NCBI RefSeq assembly: GCF_003100395.1
Contig: NZ_CP029210.1
Coordinates: forward strand, 3,410,001 to 3,474,000
Source: Aquabacterium olei
GTDB taxonomy: Bacteria; Pseudomonadota; Gammaproteobacteria; Burkholderiales; Burkholderiaceae_C
Length of the DNA stretch: 64,000 nucleotides
Direction: 5' to 3'
This document shows positions 40,857 through 56,507 of the stretch, one piece after another; position 1 is the stretch's first letter, and each line of letters starts with the position of its first letter. Made by a program: the position numbers and the translations under genes. The notes beneath the pieces are model-generated. The model worked only from the letters and a program-made list of their open reading frames with translations. It made no database searches and was not told the DNA's origin.

Positions 40857-42137
40857 TCAGCGCGAGAAGGACGAGGACATGGCCTGCCCCGCCCCAGCCC
40901 GCGTGGTCAGCGGAACGGGGCGCGCACGCACGCGCTGACCGGGCACGATGGCCGCGTCGAGCAGCACCAGATCGCCGTCCTTCAGCCCACTGCGCACCTC
41001 GACGGCATCAAGGGTGCGCAGCCCGAGGACGACCTCGCGCGCGACTGCCCTGCCGTCTTCGGCCACCAGCACCGTGGCTCGCTCACCCGATGAGCCTGCC
41101 GCCGGTTCGCGCAGGGCCTTGAGCGGCACCGCCCGGGCTGCCTCACGGGCGCCGGTGCGCACCTCGATCGACAGCGTCATGTCTTCGCGCAGGAAAGCAG
41201 GCAAGGCGCCTTGCACCGCGAAGGTCACCTCCACCGCCCCGCTCTGGGCGTCCACCGACGGGGCCAGGCGCACCAGCCGGGCGTCGAACGGTGCCTCGGG
41301 GTAGGCATCGGCGCGCACGCGCGCGACCTGTCCGTCCCGCAACTGGCCCAGAAAGCGTTCATCGACGGGCGCCACCAGCTCGGTCGGGCCCTGCACGGAC
41401 AGCGTCAGCAGCCCCTTGCCGGCCTGCACGATCTGGCCGGGCTCGACGTTGCGCAGCAGCACGCGCCCGGCCGCCGGCGCACGCACCACCAGCTGCGCCA
41501 GACGGGCCTCGGCCGCAGCGAGCGCCGCCCGGGCCGTGGCGACCTGGGCCACCGCCGCGCCGCGCTCGGCCCCGCTGCGCTGGTTGGCCTGCACCTGGGC
41601 GCGGGCCGCATCACGCTGAGCCCGGGCCACATCGGCCGCCCGCCGGGCCTCGTCCAGCCGGGACTGGCTGTAGAACTGCTGGGCCACGAGCTCCTGCGTG
41701 CGGGTCAGCTCGCGCTCGGCGGCCCGCAGCGTGGCTTCAGCCTGCCCGAGGGCCGCCTCGGCGCTGCTCAGCGCCAGCGTGGCCTGGCTTTCGCGCCGGG
41801 CCTCGGCCTGGGCCAGGCTGGCGCGGGCCTGCTCGGCGGCCGCACGCGCCTCATCGGTCTCCAGCTCGATCAGTGGCTGGCCGGCCTCCACGGCATCGCC
41901 CTCGTCCACGGCCACCCTGGCCACGCGGCCCGTCACGGTCACGCCCACCTCCACGCGGGCCGGTGTCTTCACGCGGCCGGTGAACTGCAGCGTGCGCACC
42001 AGCGCACGGGCCTCGGCCGGCACCGCATCCACCACCGGCGGCCTGAGCCGCATCCAGGCCAGCACGCCGACCGCCAGGCACGCCAGAGCGACCCACAGGA
42101 CACGACGGCGCCACACCGGGCGCGAGGCAACAGACAT
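40857..42137 (-). CDS. MacA/HlyD-family periplasmic adaptor
   Basis: 426 residues from ATG 42137. An N-terminal anchor helix (RVLWVALACLAVGVLAWM) is followed by a lipoyl half-motif, a long coiled-coil hairpin rich in Ala/Glu/Arg (about residues 95-200), the second lipoyl half (VRAPAAGRVLLRNVEPGQIV) and beta-barrel domains. It is the first gene of the ABC export operon and should bridge the permease to an outer-membrane channel not encoded here. It is divergent from the monooxygenase gene, 87 bp away. Confidence 0.92.
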   Translation of the reverse strand: MSVASRPVWRRRVLWVALACLAVGVLAWMRLRPPVVDAVPAEARALVRTLQFTGRVKTPARVEVGVTVTGRVARVAVDEGDAVEAGQPLIELETDEARAAAEQARASLAQAEARRESQATLALSSAEAALGQAEATLRAAERELTRTQELVAQQFYSQSRLDEARRAADVARAQRDAARAQVQANQRSGAERGAAVAQVATARAALAAAEARLAQLVVRAPAAGRVLLRNVEPGQIVQAGKGLLTLSVQGPTELVAPVDERFLGQLRDGQVARVRADAYPEAPFDARLVRLAPSVDAQSGAVEVTFAVQGALPAFLREDMTLSIEVRTGAREAARAVPLKALREPAAGSSGERATVLVAEDGRAVAREVVLGLRTLDAVEVRSGLKDGDLVLLDAAIVPGQRVRARPVPLTTRAGAGQAMSSSFSR

Positions 42138-42153
42138 CAAGGCAACTCCGATC

Positions 42154-42170
42154 ACGACCGAGACGGTCGT
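42154..42170. promoter_or_regulatory. ACGACC-GAGAC-GGTCGT inverted repeat in a divergent promoter
   Basis: A perfect 6-bp inverted repeat with a five-base spacer sits between the divergent adaptor and monooxygenase genes, 17 bases before the adaptor ATG. It may be an operator shared by both directions. No regulator gene is adjacent. Confidence 0.4.
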
Positions 42171-42224
42171 CAGTGTGCCGCATCCACACGACAATCCGCA
42201 TCCCTGTCACCACGCTTCGTCTGC

Positions 42225-43697
42225 ATGCATCCCACGCACCTTGATGTGCTGATTGTTGGCGCCGGCCTCTCCGGCATCGGCGCCGCCGCCCTCCTCCAGC
42301 GTGAACTGCCCGGCCTGCGGCTGGCCGTGCTCGAAGCACGCGATGCGCCGGGCGGCACCTGGGACCTCTTTCGCTATCCCGGCATGCGTTCGGATTCGGA
42401 CATGCACACCCTGGGCCACCGCTTCCGCCCCTGGCAGGGTGCGCACCGCACGGCCTCCGGCGAGGCGATCCGGCGCTACCTGGACGACACGATTGCCGAA
42501 CACGACCTCGGCCGCCTCATCCGGCTGCAGCACCGCGTGGTGGGCGCGCGCTGGGACGACGCCACCGCGTTGTGGCACGTGGATGTGGAGATTGGCCCCG
42601 AGCGCACGCGCTGCACGCTGCAGGCCCGCTTTCTGTACGCCTGCAGCGGCTACTACCGGATGGACCAGGGCCACACACCGACCTGGCCCGGGCAGGCCGA
42701 TTACACCGGCCGCATCGTCCACCCGCAGCATTGGCCGCAGGACCTGGCGGTGGCCGGGCAACGGGTGGTGGTGATCGGCTCGGGGGCCACCGCCGTGACG
42801 CTGGTGCCCGCCCTGGCCGCCCGAGGGGCACAGGTGACGATGCTGCAGCGCTCGCCCACCTACGTCGAGGTGCGCGCGGGGGAGAGCGCGCTGGCCCGGC
42901 ACCTCACGCGGTGGCTGCCCGCCCCGCTGGCAGGCCGGCTCATCCGCCAGGCGCGCGCGGCCCGCCAGGTGCTGGTGCATCGCCTGTCGCGCCGCTGGCC
43001 CGAGGCCGTGCGGCGTCACCTGCTGCGCGGTGTGGCCCAGGCGCTCGGCCCCCGTCAGGATCTGCTGGTGCACTTCACACCGCACTACCGGCCGTGGGAT
43101 CAGCGGGTGTGCCTGGCCCCCAACGGCGACCTGTTCACCGCCCTGCGTGAAGGCCATGCCGAGGTCGTGACCGACACGGTGGACCACTTCACGCCCGACG
43201 GTGTGGCGCTGGCTTCCGGCCGCCACCTGCCCGCCGACATCGTGGTGACGGCCACTGGGCTGGACCTGTTGGCCCTTGGCGGCATGACGCTGACCGTGAA
43301 CGACGCGCCCGTGGTGTTGCGCCGCACCTTCAGCCACCGCGGGATGATGCTGGCCGGCGTGCCGAACTTTGCCTATGCCTTTGGCTACACGCACGCCTCA
43401 TGGACGCTGCGCGCCGAGCTGGCCACCGAGCAGGTGGTTCGCGTGCTGCGCCACCTGCGCGGCACGGGCCTGCGGCGCTGCATGCCCCGCGCGCCCGCGG
43501 ACCTGCGCACCGACCGGCGCCTGGACTTCCAGCCGGGCTATGTGCTGCGCAACCTGCACTGCTTCCCGAAGGCCGGCACGCAGGGCCCCTGGCGCACGCC
43601 GGACAACGCGCTGCTGGACCGCTGGCGCCTGCGACTGGCGGGCCTGGACGACGGCGCGCTGGTGTTCGACAACCCGGCGCCCCGCCCTGCCGCCTGA
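42225..43697 (+). CDS. flavin-containing Baeyer-Villiger-type monooxygenase
   Basis: 490 residues from ATG 42225. The FAD loop is LIVGAGLSGIGAA at about residues 9-21 and the NADPH loop VVVIGSGATAVTLVPALAA. Between them, YTGRIVHPQHWP matches the Baeyer-Villiger fingerprint FxGxxxHxxxWP with Tyr for Phe. GTWDLFRYPGMRSDSDMHTLG is typical of the class. Likely substrates are ketones or heteroatom compounds; the true one is unknown. It is divergent from the ABC export operon. The long frame upstream of this ATG overlaps the adaptor gene on the other strand and is not coding. Confidence 0.92.
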   Translation: MHPTHLDVLIVGAGLSGIGAAALLQRELPGLRLAVLEARDAPGGTWDLFRYPGMRSDSDMHTLGHRFRPWQGAHRTASGEAIRRYLDDTIAEHDLGRLIRLQHRVVGARWDDATALWHVDVEIGPERTRCTLQARFLYACSGYYRMDQGHTPTWPGQADYTGRIVHPQHWPQDLAVAGQRVVVIGSGATAVTLVPALAARGAQVTMLQRSPTYVEVRAGESALARHLTRWLPAPLAGRLIRQARAARQVLVHRLSRRWPEAVRRHLLRGVAQALGPRQDLLVHFTPHYRPWDQRVCLAPNGDLFTALREGHAEVVTDTVDHFTPDGVALASGRHLPADIVVTATGLDLLALGGMTLTVNDAPVVLRRTFSHRGMMLAGVPNFAYAFGYTHASWTLRAELATEQVVRVLRHLRGTGLRRCMPRAPADLRTDRRLDFQPGYVLRNLHCFPKAGTQGPWRTPDNALLDRWRLRLAGLDDGALVFDNPAPRPAA

Positions 43698-43707
43698 ATC
43701 GCGGGCG

Positions 43708-44631
43708 TCAGCCTTCCATCGCCGTCACGCGGGCGGCCAGCATGGCGTTCTGGTTGCGCAGGGTGCGCACGGTCTCGACCAGGCGGGCAATGGTCTCTTC
43801 CGGGGTCTCGCCGGGGCGCGGGCCGTCGTCGGCCGCGTCGATGGCCTCCCACGGCGCGGCCTGAGACGCCGGCTGGCCCGCATCGCCTTCGAGCATCTCG
43901 CTGACCTCGGCGTGGCGGCCTTCACGGGCCTGGCGACGCGCCTCGCGCACCTGGCGTGCGGCCTGCTGCAGCTCCTTGCGGCCGCCGGCCGCCGCGGCCA
44001 CCTGCTCTTCCATCGGCAGCGTGGCCACCGTGGCGGCGGCATTGATCGAGATCGTGCCCTGCTTGACGGCCTCGACCAACTCGGGTGCCGCGTGCTTTTG
44101 GATCTTCTCGATCTGGGCCACGGTGGTCGGGCTGATGCGGGCGGCACGCGCCAGGGCCTCGCGGCTGGCCAGCGCTTCGGCGGCGGCGCGCTCTTCTTCG
44201 GTCATCGCCACAGGCGCGGCCGACGCGGTGCTGTCTGACGGTGCGCCGTCGACGCCACCCTGCAGTGCGGCATCGGCGAGCGCGGCAGGCTGGGCCGCCG
44301 CTTCCGCCCGCGCCTGCAGGATGGCCTTCTTGCGCAGGGCCAGCACGCCACGCTGAAAATCGGACACGCTGCGCCGCCCCAGATGCTGGTCGATCATCCA
44401 CAGGTGCACGTCTTCCATCGACTTGAACCGCGGGTTCTGCACCGTCTGGAACGGGATGCCGTGCTTCGTGCAGATGCCGTAGCGGTTGTGCCCATCGACC
44501 AGCACATTGCCCCACAGCACCAGTGCGTCGCGGCAGCCTTCGGCCAGGATGCTGCGCTCGAGCGCATCGTGCTCTTCCGGCGTCAGCGGGTCGATGTAGG
44601 CACGCAGTTCCTCTTTGACGATGATGTCCAT
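43708..44631 (-). CDS. chromosomal ParB-like protein
   Basis: 307 residues from ATG 44631. The N-terminus has a ParB/Srx-like fold signature: YIDPLTPEEHDALERSILAEGCRDALVLWGNVLVDGHNRYGIC, with the GNVLVDGHNR nucleotide-binding block. A DNA-binding-like helical region (ISPTTVAQIEKIQKHAAPELVEAV) follows, then a long charged segment and a C-terminal coiled coil (TIARLVETVRTLRNQNAMLAARV). Similar proteins in this order are often called plasmid replication/partition related. No ParA or plasmid gene is nearby. Function unknown. Confidence 0.75.
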   Translation of the reverse strand: MDIIVKEELRAYIDPLTPEEHDALERSILAEGCRDALVLWGNVLVDGHNRYGICTKHGIPFQTVQNPRFKSMEDVHLWMIDQHLGRRSVSDFQRGVLALRKKAILQARAEAAAQPAALADAALQGGVDGAPSDSTASAAPVAMTEEERAAAEALASREALARAARISPTTVAQIEKIQKHAAPELVEAVKQGTISINAAATVATLPMEEQVAAAAGGRKELQQAARQVREARRQAREGRHAEVSEMLEGDAGQPASQAAPWEAIDAADDGPRPGETPEETIARLVETVRTLRNQNAMLAARVTAMEG

Positions 44632-44689
44632 CTGGGGGCTTCTTTCAGGCTGTCCCGCAAGGGGATCGGGGGGCGCTATTCTAGGCAGC

Positions 44690-45352
44690 ATGCTCGAGAC
44701 GCTTGAACTGAACCCCGCCGACGCCCCGCGCGCCACGCTCATCATCCTGCACGGCCTGGGCGCCGATGGCAGCGACTTTCTGCAACTGTGCCGCGCGCTC
44801 GACCTGTCGGCCGTGGGGCCGGTGCGGTACGTCATGCCGAATGCGCCGGTGCGGCCCGTCACCATCAACAATGGACACGTGATGCCCGCGTGGTACGACA
44901 TCATCGCCACGCCAGGCGGCGGTCGCATTGAAGACGAACCGGGACTGCGTGCGTCACAGACGCAGATTGCGGCGCTGATCGACCGCGAGGTGGCGCGAGG
45001 CGTGCCCGCCGAACGCATCGTGTTGATGGGCTTTTCGCAAGGCTGCGCGATGACCTTGTTGACGGGGCTGCGTTACCCGGCGCGACTGGCTGGGCTGGCT
45101 GCGCTGTCGGGCTACCTGCCGCTGCCTGACACGACCGAGGCCGAGCGGCATGCGGCCAACCTGAGCACGCCCATCTTCCTGGCGCACGGCGATGACGACG
45201 ACGTGGTGGTGCCGGCCCGCGGCGCAGCAGCGCGCGACCGGCTGCGTGCCTTGGGCCACACGGTCGACTGGCACACCTACCCCATGGGACACAGCCTGTG
45301 CATGGAGGAGGTCGAGGACCTGAATGCGTGGTTGCTCAAGGTGCTGGCGTGA
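44690..45352 (+). CDS. carboxylesterase/lysophospholipase-like alpha/beta hydrolase
   Basis: 220 residues from ATG 44690. The fold and motifs match the phospholipase/carboxylesterase (Abhydrolase_2) family: LIILHGLGADGSDF near the oxyanion hole, nucleophile elbow GFSQGCAM, an Asp in HGDDDDVV and His in GHSLCME, so the Ser-Asp-His triad is complete. It probably hydrolyses short-chain esters; acyl-protein thioesterase activity is possible. It stands alone, convergent with the response regulator. Confidence 0.92.
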   Translation: MLETLELNPADAPRATLIILHGLGADGSDFLQLCRALDLSAVGPVRYVMPNAPVRPVTINNGHVMPAWYDIIATPGGGRIEDEPGLRASQTQIAALIDREVARGVPAERIVLMGFSQGCAMTLLTGLRYPARLAGLAALSGYLPLPDTTEAERHAANLSTPIFLAHGDDDDVVVPARGAAARDRLRALGHTVDWHTYPMGHSLCMEEVEDLNAWLLKVLA

Positions 45353-45404
45353 CGGTGGCGCAGACCCCGTCGTCAACAGCCACGCGCCCTTGGTGAACGA
45401 CGGC

Positions 45405-46151
45405 TCAGACGACACCCTCGGGCCAGAGATAGCCGTGCCCTCGGACGGTGCGCAATGGCAGGTCGAGTCCGATCTCGCGCTTCACTTTCTGTCGAAGGCG
45501 GCTGACGATGACTTCCACCCGATGGCTGCTCCACTCGTCGGAAGTCAAACCCAGCGCGCGGCAGAGCGCCACAGGGCTGCATGTCTCGCCGACCTTCGTC
45601 GTCAGGGCCTGTAGCACCTGCACCTCGCTCATCGTGAGGCGGACGCCCTCCCCTGCCGGCGCATGGAGCATGGCGGTGCTCACCTGCAGGCGCCAGGGTG
45701 CATCGGGGTCGCTGGCACGCCGGAATCGCGCCACGGCCTCGCCGGGACTCGCAAGCTGCCGTGACATCTGTCGGTTGAGCAACAGCACGAGCTCGTCCGT
45801 GTCGACGGGCTTGGTGAGGCAGGCGTCGGCGCCCGCCGCGAGCCCTTCGAGCCGGACCGCCCGAAGCGGACTCGCCGTCAGCAGGATGACCCCCATCTGC
45901 GCATCCAGCGAGCGCAGATGGCGTGCAATGGACAGCCCCCCTTCATTCGGCATTTCGACATCGAGGACCGACACCGTGCGAGGACGCGTCGTCAGGAATC
46001 GGTAGAAGCCCAACGCGTCGGCAAAGGCGTGCACATGGAAGCCGCGGCCTTGCAGCTCGGACGCCATGCCCTCACGCAAGCCGAGATCATGCTCGACCAG
46101 GGACACACTGAAATCCGTTGAGGGGAGCGCGCGGGCAGGGCTCTGTGACAT
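45405..46151 (-). CDS. orphan OmpR-family response regulator
   Basis: 248 residues. The receiver has its phosphoacceptor at Asp64 (VSVLDVEMPNEGG), acidic residues Glu20 and Asp22 (LVEHD), Thr92 and Lys114 (TKPVD). The C-terminal winged-helix domain includes LTMSEVQVLQAL and SSHRVEVIVSRLRQKVKREIG. No histidine kinase is adjacent. It is divergent from the glycosyltransferase gene across a 158-bp gap carrying a CTCTC-N4-ATGAGA-N5-CGAGAG element that recurs before the adhesin gene, so it is the likely regulator of both. Confidence 0.9.
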   Translation of the reverse strand: MSQSPARALPSTDFSVSLVEHDLGLREGMASELQGRGFHVHAFADALGFYRFLTTRPRTVSVLDVEMPNEGGLSIARHLRSLDAQMGVILLTASPLRAVRLEGLAAGADACLTKPVDTDELVLLLNRQMSRQLASPGEAVARFRRASDPDAPWRLQVSTAMLHAPAGEGVRLTMSEVQVLQALTTKVGETCSPVALCRALGLTSDEWSSHRVEVIVSRLRQKVKREIGLDLPLRTVRGHGYLWPEGVV

Positions 46152-46171
46152 GAAAAGTGGTCGACGAGTGG

Positions 46172-46197
46172 CTCTCGGCGATGAGATGCTTCGAGAG
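46172..46197 (+). promoter_or_regulatory. shared 26-bp element, copy 1 (before the glycosyltransferase)
   Basis: CTCTC (46172-46176), ATGAGA (46181-46186) and CGAGAG (46192-46197). The GAGAT/GAGAG starts are exactly 10 bases apart, as in OmpR-type tandem sites. A TGATAAT -10-like sequence follows 21 bases later (46219-46225). The same arrangement stands before the adhesin gene; 18 of 26 bases are identical. Confidence 0.6.
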
Positions 46198-46309
46198 TCT
46201 CACCCCGTCGGACGGATCTGATAATTTGGATTCGGGCAAGGCATGACACGCCGGCCTGAAACCCATTGTGTCGGCCACCGCTGCTCCGCTCGAGCGTAGC
46301 AGGCGCCTC

Positions 46310-47515
46310 ATGCGTGGACAAGGCAGCAAAGGCCGCAGCGCTCACCCCGACCTCAAGATGCCGCCGCTCTCCCCTGTCCGTGTCGCGCCCGATCAAGCGG
46401 CACCCGCCCGTATCGGGCTGTGCATGATCGTCAAGAACGAGGCTCACGTCATCCGCCGCTGCCTCGACAGTGTCCTGCCACTGATCGACCATGTGTTCAT
46501 CGAAGACACCGGGTCGACCGACGGGACCCAGGCCGTCGTGCGCGCCTGGCTCGCCGAACACGGCGTCCCCGGCGACGTGGTGGACGTGCCCTGGCAGGAC
46601 TTTGCCTTCAACCGGAGCGACGCGCTGGCACGCCTGCGCGAGCAGCGGCACATCGATTACGCCCTCGTCATCGACGCCGACGACACGCTGGTCTACCCGC
46701 CCGGCTTCGATGCACGTGCATGCAAGGCGAGCCTCAAGGACGATGTCATCGACGTCGACATCGCCCATGGTGCGATCCGGTACCAACGACCACTGCTGCT
46801 GCGCAACGGACTGCCGTTCCGCTATCGCGGTGTGCTGCACGAGTACGTCGCCATCCCACCCGAGGCGAAGGGCCGCAGCACGTTGGACGGCGTGCACATG
46901 CAATACAACAGCGGGGGTGACCGCAGTCGCGACCCTCAGAAATTTCACAAGGATGCAGCAGTCCTGGCGTGCGCCCTGCGCACCGAAACCGACCCTTTTC
47001 TGCGTTCACGCTACACCTTCTACCTGGCGCAAAGCCTGAAGGACAGCGGGCAGATCGAACGCGCCCTGGCGGCCTATCAGCAACGTGCGGAGATGGGCTA
47101 CTGGGAGGAGGAGGTCTTCGTGGCGCTGTACCGCGCCGGGCAGTTGCAGGAGCGGCTCGGCCATCCCGCACAGCAAGTGATCGACACCTGGCTGCGCGCC
47201 ACCGCCGCGCAGCCAGCACGGGCCGAAGCCCTGCATGCCGCGAGCCGTCTATGTCGCCTGCAGAAACGGTATGAACAAGGCTACTGGTTCGCAAAGCGCG
47301 GACTCGGCCCTCGGCCGCCCAGCGGCCTCTTCGTCGAGTCGTGGATCTACGACCATGGCCTGCTGGACGAACTGGCCGTGAACGCGTACTGGAGTGGTCG
47401 GTATGCGGAGTGCCGAACCGCATGCGAGCGCCTGCTGGAGGAGCGGCAGCTCCCGACCGGCATGCGCGAACGGGTCCAGGAGAACCTGCGCTTTGCGATC
47501 GAACGGCTGACTTGA
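46310..47515 (+). CDS. family 2 glycosyltransferase with a TPR-like C-terminus
   Basis: 401 residues from ATG 46310; GTG 46268 or ATG 46358 are also possible. The GT-A domain begins at RIGLCMIVKNEAHVIRRCLDSVLPLIDHVFIEDTGSTDGT. The metal/nucleotide site is LVIDADDTL. VLHEYV after it is common in SunS-like and TPR-containing GT2 proteins. The C-terminal half (from about residue 230) is helical with repeat-like AxxxxLxxAxxxY spacing. It sits 229 bp before the giant collagen-like adhesin and shares its promoter element, so a role in glycosylating the adhesin or the cell surface is suggested but unproven. Confidence 0.85.
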   Translation: MRGQGSKGRSAHPDLKMPPLSPVRVAPDQAAPARIGLCMIVKNEAHVIRRCLDSVLPLIDHVFIEDTGSTDGTQAVVRAWLAEHGVPGDVVDVPWQDFAFNRSDALARLREQRHIDYALVIDADDTLVYPPGFDARACKASLKDDVIDVDIAHGAIRYQRPLLLRNGLPFRYRGVLHEYVAIPPEAKGRSTLDGVHMQYNSGGDRSRDPQKFHKDAAVLACALRTETDPFLRSRYTFYLAQSLKDSGQIERALAAYQQRAEMGYWEEEVFVALYRAGQLQERLGHPAQQVIDTWLRATAAQPARAEALHAASRLCRLQKRYEQGYWFAKRGLGPRPPSGLFVESWIYDHGLLDELAVNAYWSGRYAECRTACERLLEERQLPTGMRERVQENLRFAIERLT

Positions 47516-47525
47516 TCGGCCCAGC

Positions 47526-47542
47526 CGAGGCGCGGCGCCTCG
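47526..47542 (+). other. small hairpin after the glycosyltransferase gene
   Basis: CGAGGCG and CGCCTCG form a perfect 7-bp stem around CGG, 10 bases past the stop codon. There is no T run. It may mark the transcript end or protect it from decay. Confidence 0.35.
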
Positions 47543-47579
47543 CCCACGGCATCAGCCGTTCGGATGAGCGCAGCAACAC

Positions 47580-47605
47580 CTCTCACGCATGAGAGGGAAC
47601 GAGAG
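47580..47605 (+). promoter_or_regulatory. shared 26-bp element, copy 2 (before the adhesin)
   Basis: CTCTC (47580-47584), ATGAGA (47589-47594) and CGAGAG (47600-47605), in the same order and spacing as copy 1. CCTCTCA-CGCA-TGAGAGG within it is a perfect 7-bp inverted repeat. A TAGACT -10-like hexamer lies 20 bases downstream (47626-47631) with no recognisable -35, as expected where an activator takes its place. Confidence 0.6.
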
Positions 47606-47744
47606 AGTCCCGAAGTGGCGCCCCCTAGACTGAAACAAATCGTCTCACTTGCAACCACATGCAACGGTTGTTGCGCATGACGAATTGCAGTGCGCAGCAC
47701 TCCCCGCTGCGTTCGAGGACTCAGTTTCACCATTGGAGCCAGCC

Positions 47745-55055
<7,311 letters not shown>

Positions 55056-55071
55056 TCACGGCGGCCTGAAA

Positions 55072-55107
55072 CAGGGATTCCGGCACACGCCGGGGTCCCT
55101 GTTTTTT
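55072..55107 (+). terminator. intrinsic terminator after the adhesin gene
   Basis: CAGGGA (55072-55077) pairs with TCCCTG (55096-55101), with an inner CCGGC/GCCGG stem and ACAC loop, followed by six T (55102-55107). It separates the adhesin from its export genes, allowing different expression levels. Confidence 0.92.
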
Positions 55108-55145
55108 CTTACATTGAACCAGGCTTGGCAACAAGACGTCCCTTC

Positions 55146-56507
55146 ATGAACAGACTTCCGTGGCGCCCCCTGCTGTGCTGGCTCGGGGCTGGGCTGGCCA
55201 TGCCGGGGGCAGGATGGGCACAGGGTGCGCCGCCCTCCCCCGCCGGCGCGCAGGCGCCCCAGCCCGTGTCGGGCGTGGTGCAGGCGTTGCAATCGGTGCT
55301 GCGCTTGCACCCGGCCGTGCAAGGCAAGCGGGCCGAGGTGGCCGCCCGGCAATCCCTCGGCGATGCCGCGCGCGCACAGCGCCTGCCCAGCCTGAGCGCA
55401 CAGTGGGCCGCACAGAAGAGCGACCAGGCCGGCACCAATCCGGGCAGCGTGCGGGTGCGGCAACCGCTGTGGGCGTTCGGCCGCATCGACAGCACCATTG
55501 CGGTGGCGGATGTGGAGGCGCAGGCCGAAGTGGCCGATCTGCTGCGCCTGCAGCGGCAACTGCTGGACCAGACCGCCGCCGCTTATGTCCGCACATGGGG
55601 TGCCCGACTGCGCCTGCAGGTGGGCGACGACAACCAGTCGCAGTTGCGAGGCCTGCTCGAGCGCATCCGGCGTCGCCAGGGCGGGGAGCTGGCCTCGGCG
55701 GCTGACGTGCGTCTGGCCGAGGCGCGGCTGACCCAGGCTCGCATGCAACGCGATCGGCTCGAGACGGAATGGTTGCTGGCGCAGACCGAGCTGGAAGCCC
55801 TGACCCGCGGCCCGGTGAACAGCGCACTGCCCGTCCCGGATGCGCTGGTTCTGCCCGAGCGCCGCCGCAGCGTGAGCGACTGGCTGACGCTGGCCGAAAC
55901 GGCGCACGCGGACCTGGCGTTCAAGGCTGAGCGCATCCGGCTTGCCGAGGCCGAGATCGAACGCGAGCGACTGGCTGCGATGCCATCGGTCTACCTGCAG
56001 GCCGACCGCAGCTTCCAGACGACCGGCATCACGAATCCCGGCACGACGGTCCGGGTCGTGGTCGAAGGGGCGCTCGACAACCTGGGCATGGGCACACGGG
56101 GCCGCGTGGGCGCTGCCGTGTCTCGACGTGACGCCGCACGGGCCGACCACCAGAGCACGCTCAACGACGTGCAGCGCACGGTACGGTCCCTCTTCCTGCA
56201 ACAGGAAACGCAACGCCAGCTGCGCGACAACCAGACCCGGTCGGTGACCGACCTGGGTCTCCTGCTGGACTCCTACCAGCGACAGTACGAAGCCGGCTAC
56301 AAGTCGTGGCTGGATGTGCTCAACATGCAGCGCGAACTGACCGAGCAACGTCTGGCCCAGGTCCAGGCTGAAACAGACTGGCTGGTCTACGGCCTCCGCC
56401 TGGCGGCCCTGACTGGCGAGCTCGACGCGCTGGCGGACCTCCGGTCTGGCGAGTCCGCGCAGGAACAACCACAGCCAACCGTGACGATGGGAATGCGCGA
56501 TGCGTGA
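55146..56507 (+). CDS. TolC-family outer membrane channel of a type I secretion system
   Basis: 453 residues from ATG 55146. A signal peptide (LPWRPLLCWLGAGLAMPGAGWAQG) precedes two OEP repeats with long helices, for example LRLHPAVQGKRAEVAARQSL and the second-repeat counterpart with DSYQRQYEAGYKSWLDVLNMQREL, which is typical of LapE/AggA-like T1SS channels. It follows the adhesin terminator by 38 bp and overlaps the ABC transporter gene by eight bases. It should form the trans-envelope duct with the next two proteins. Confidence 0.93.
   Translation: MNRLPWRPLLCWLGAGLAMPGAGWAQGAPPSPAGAQAPQPVSGVVQALQSVLRLHPAVQGKRAEVAARQSLGDAARAQRLPSLSAQWAAQKSDQAGTNPGSVRVRQPLWAFGRIDSTIAVADVEAQAEVADLLRLQRQLLDQTAAAYVRTWGARLRLQVGDDNQSQLRGLLERIRRRQGGELASAADVRLAEARLTQARMQRDRLETEWLLAQTELEALTRGPVNSALPVPDALVLPERRRSVSDWLTLAETAHADLAFKAERIRLAEAEIERERLAAMPSVYLQADRSFQTTGITNPGTTVRVVVEGALDNLGMGTRGRVGAAVSRRDAARADHQSTLNDVQRTVRSLFLQQETQRQLRDNQTRSVTDLGLLLDSYQRQYEAGYKSWLDVLNMQRELTEQRLAQVQAETDWLVYGLRLAALTGELDALADLRSGESAQEQPQPTVTMGMRDA

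Noticed and set aside
41211..42224. N-terminal extension of the monooxygenase (frame open from 41211)
   Set aside because: This part is antisense to the adaptor gene and is His/Gly/Arg-rich. The FAD motif begins right after the ATG at 42225, as in family members.
47649..47744. An earlier ATG for the adhesin at 47649
   Set aside because: The 32 extra residues have no ribosome site, whereas ATG 47745 has GGAG at good distance and begins the BapA-like prefix.
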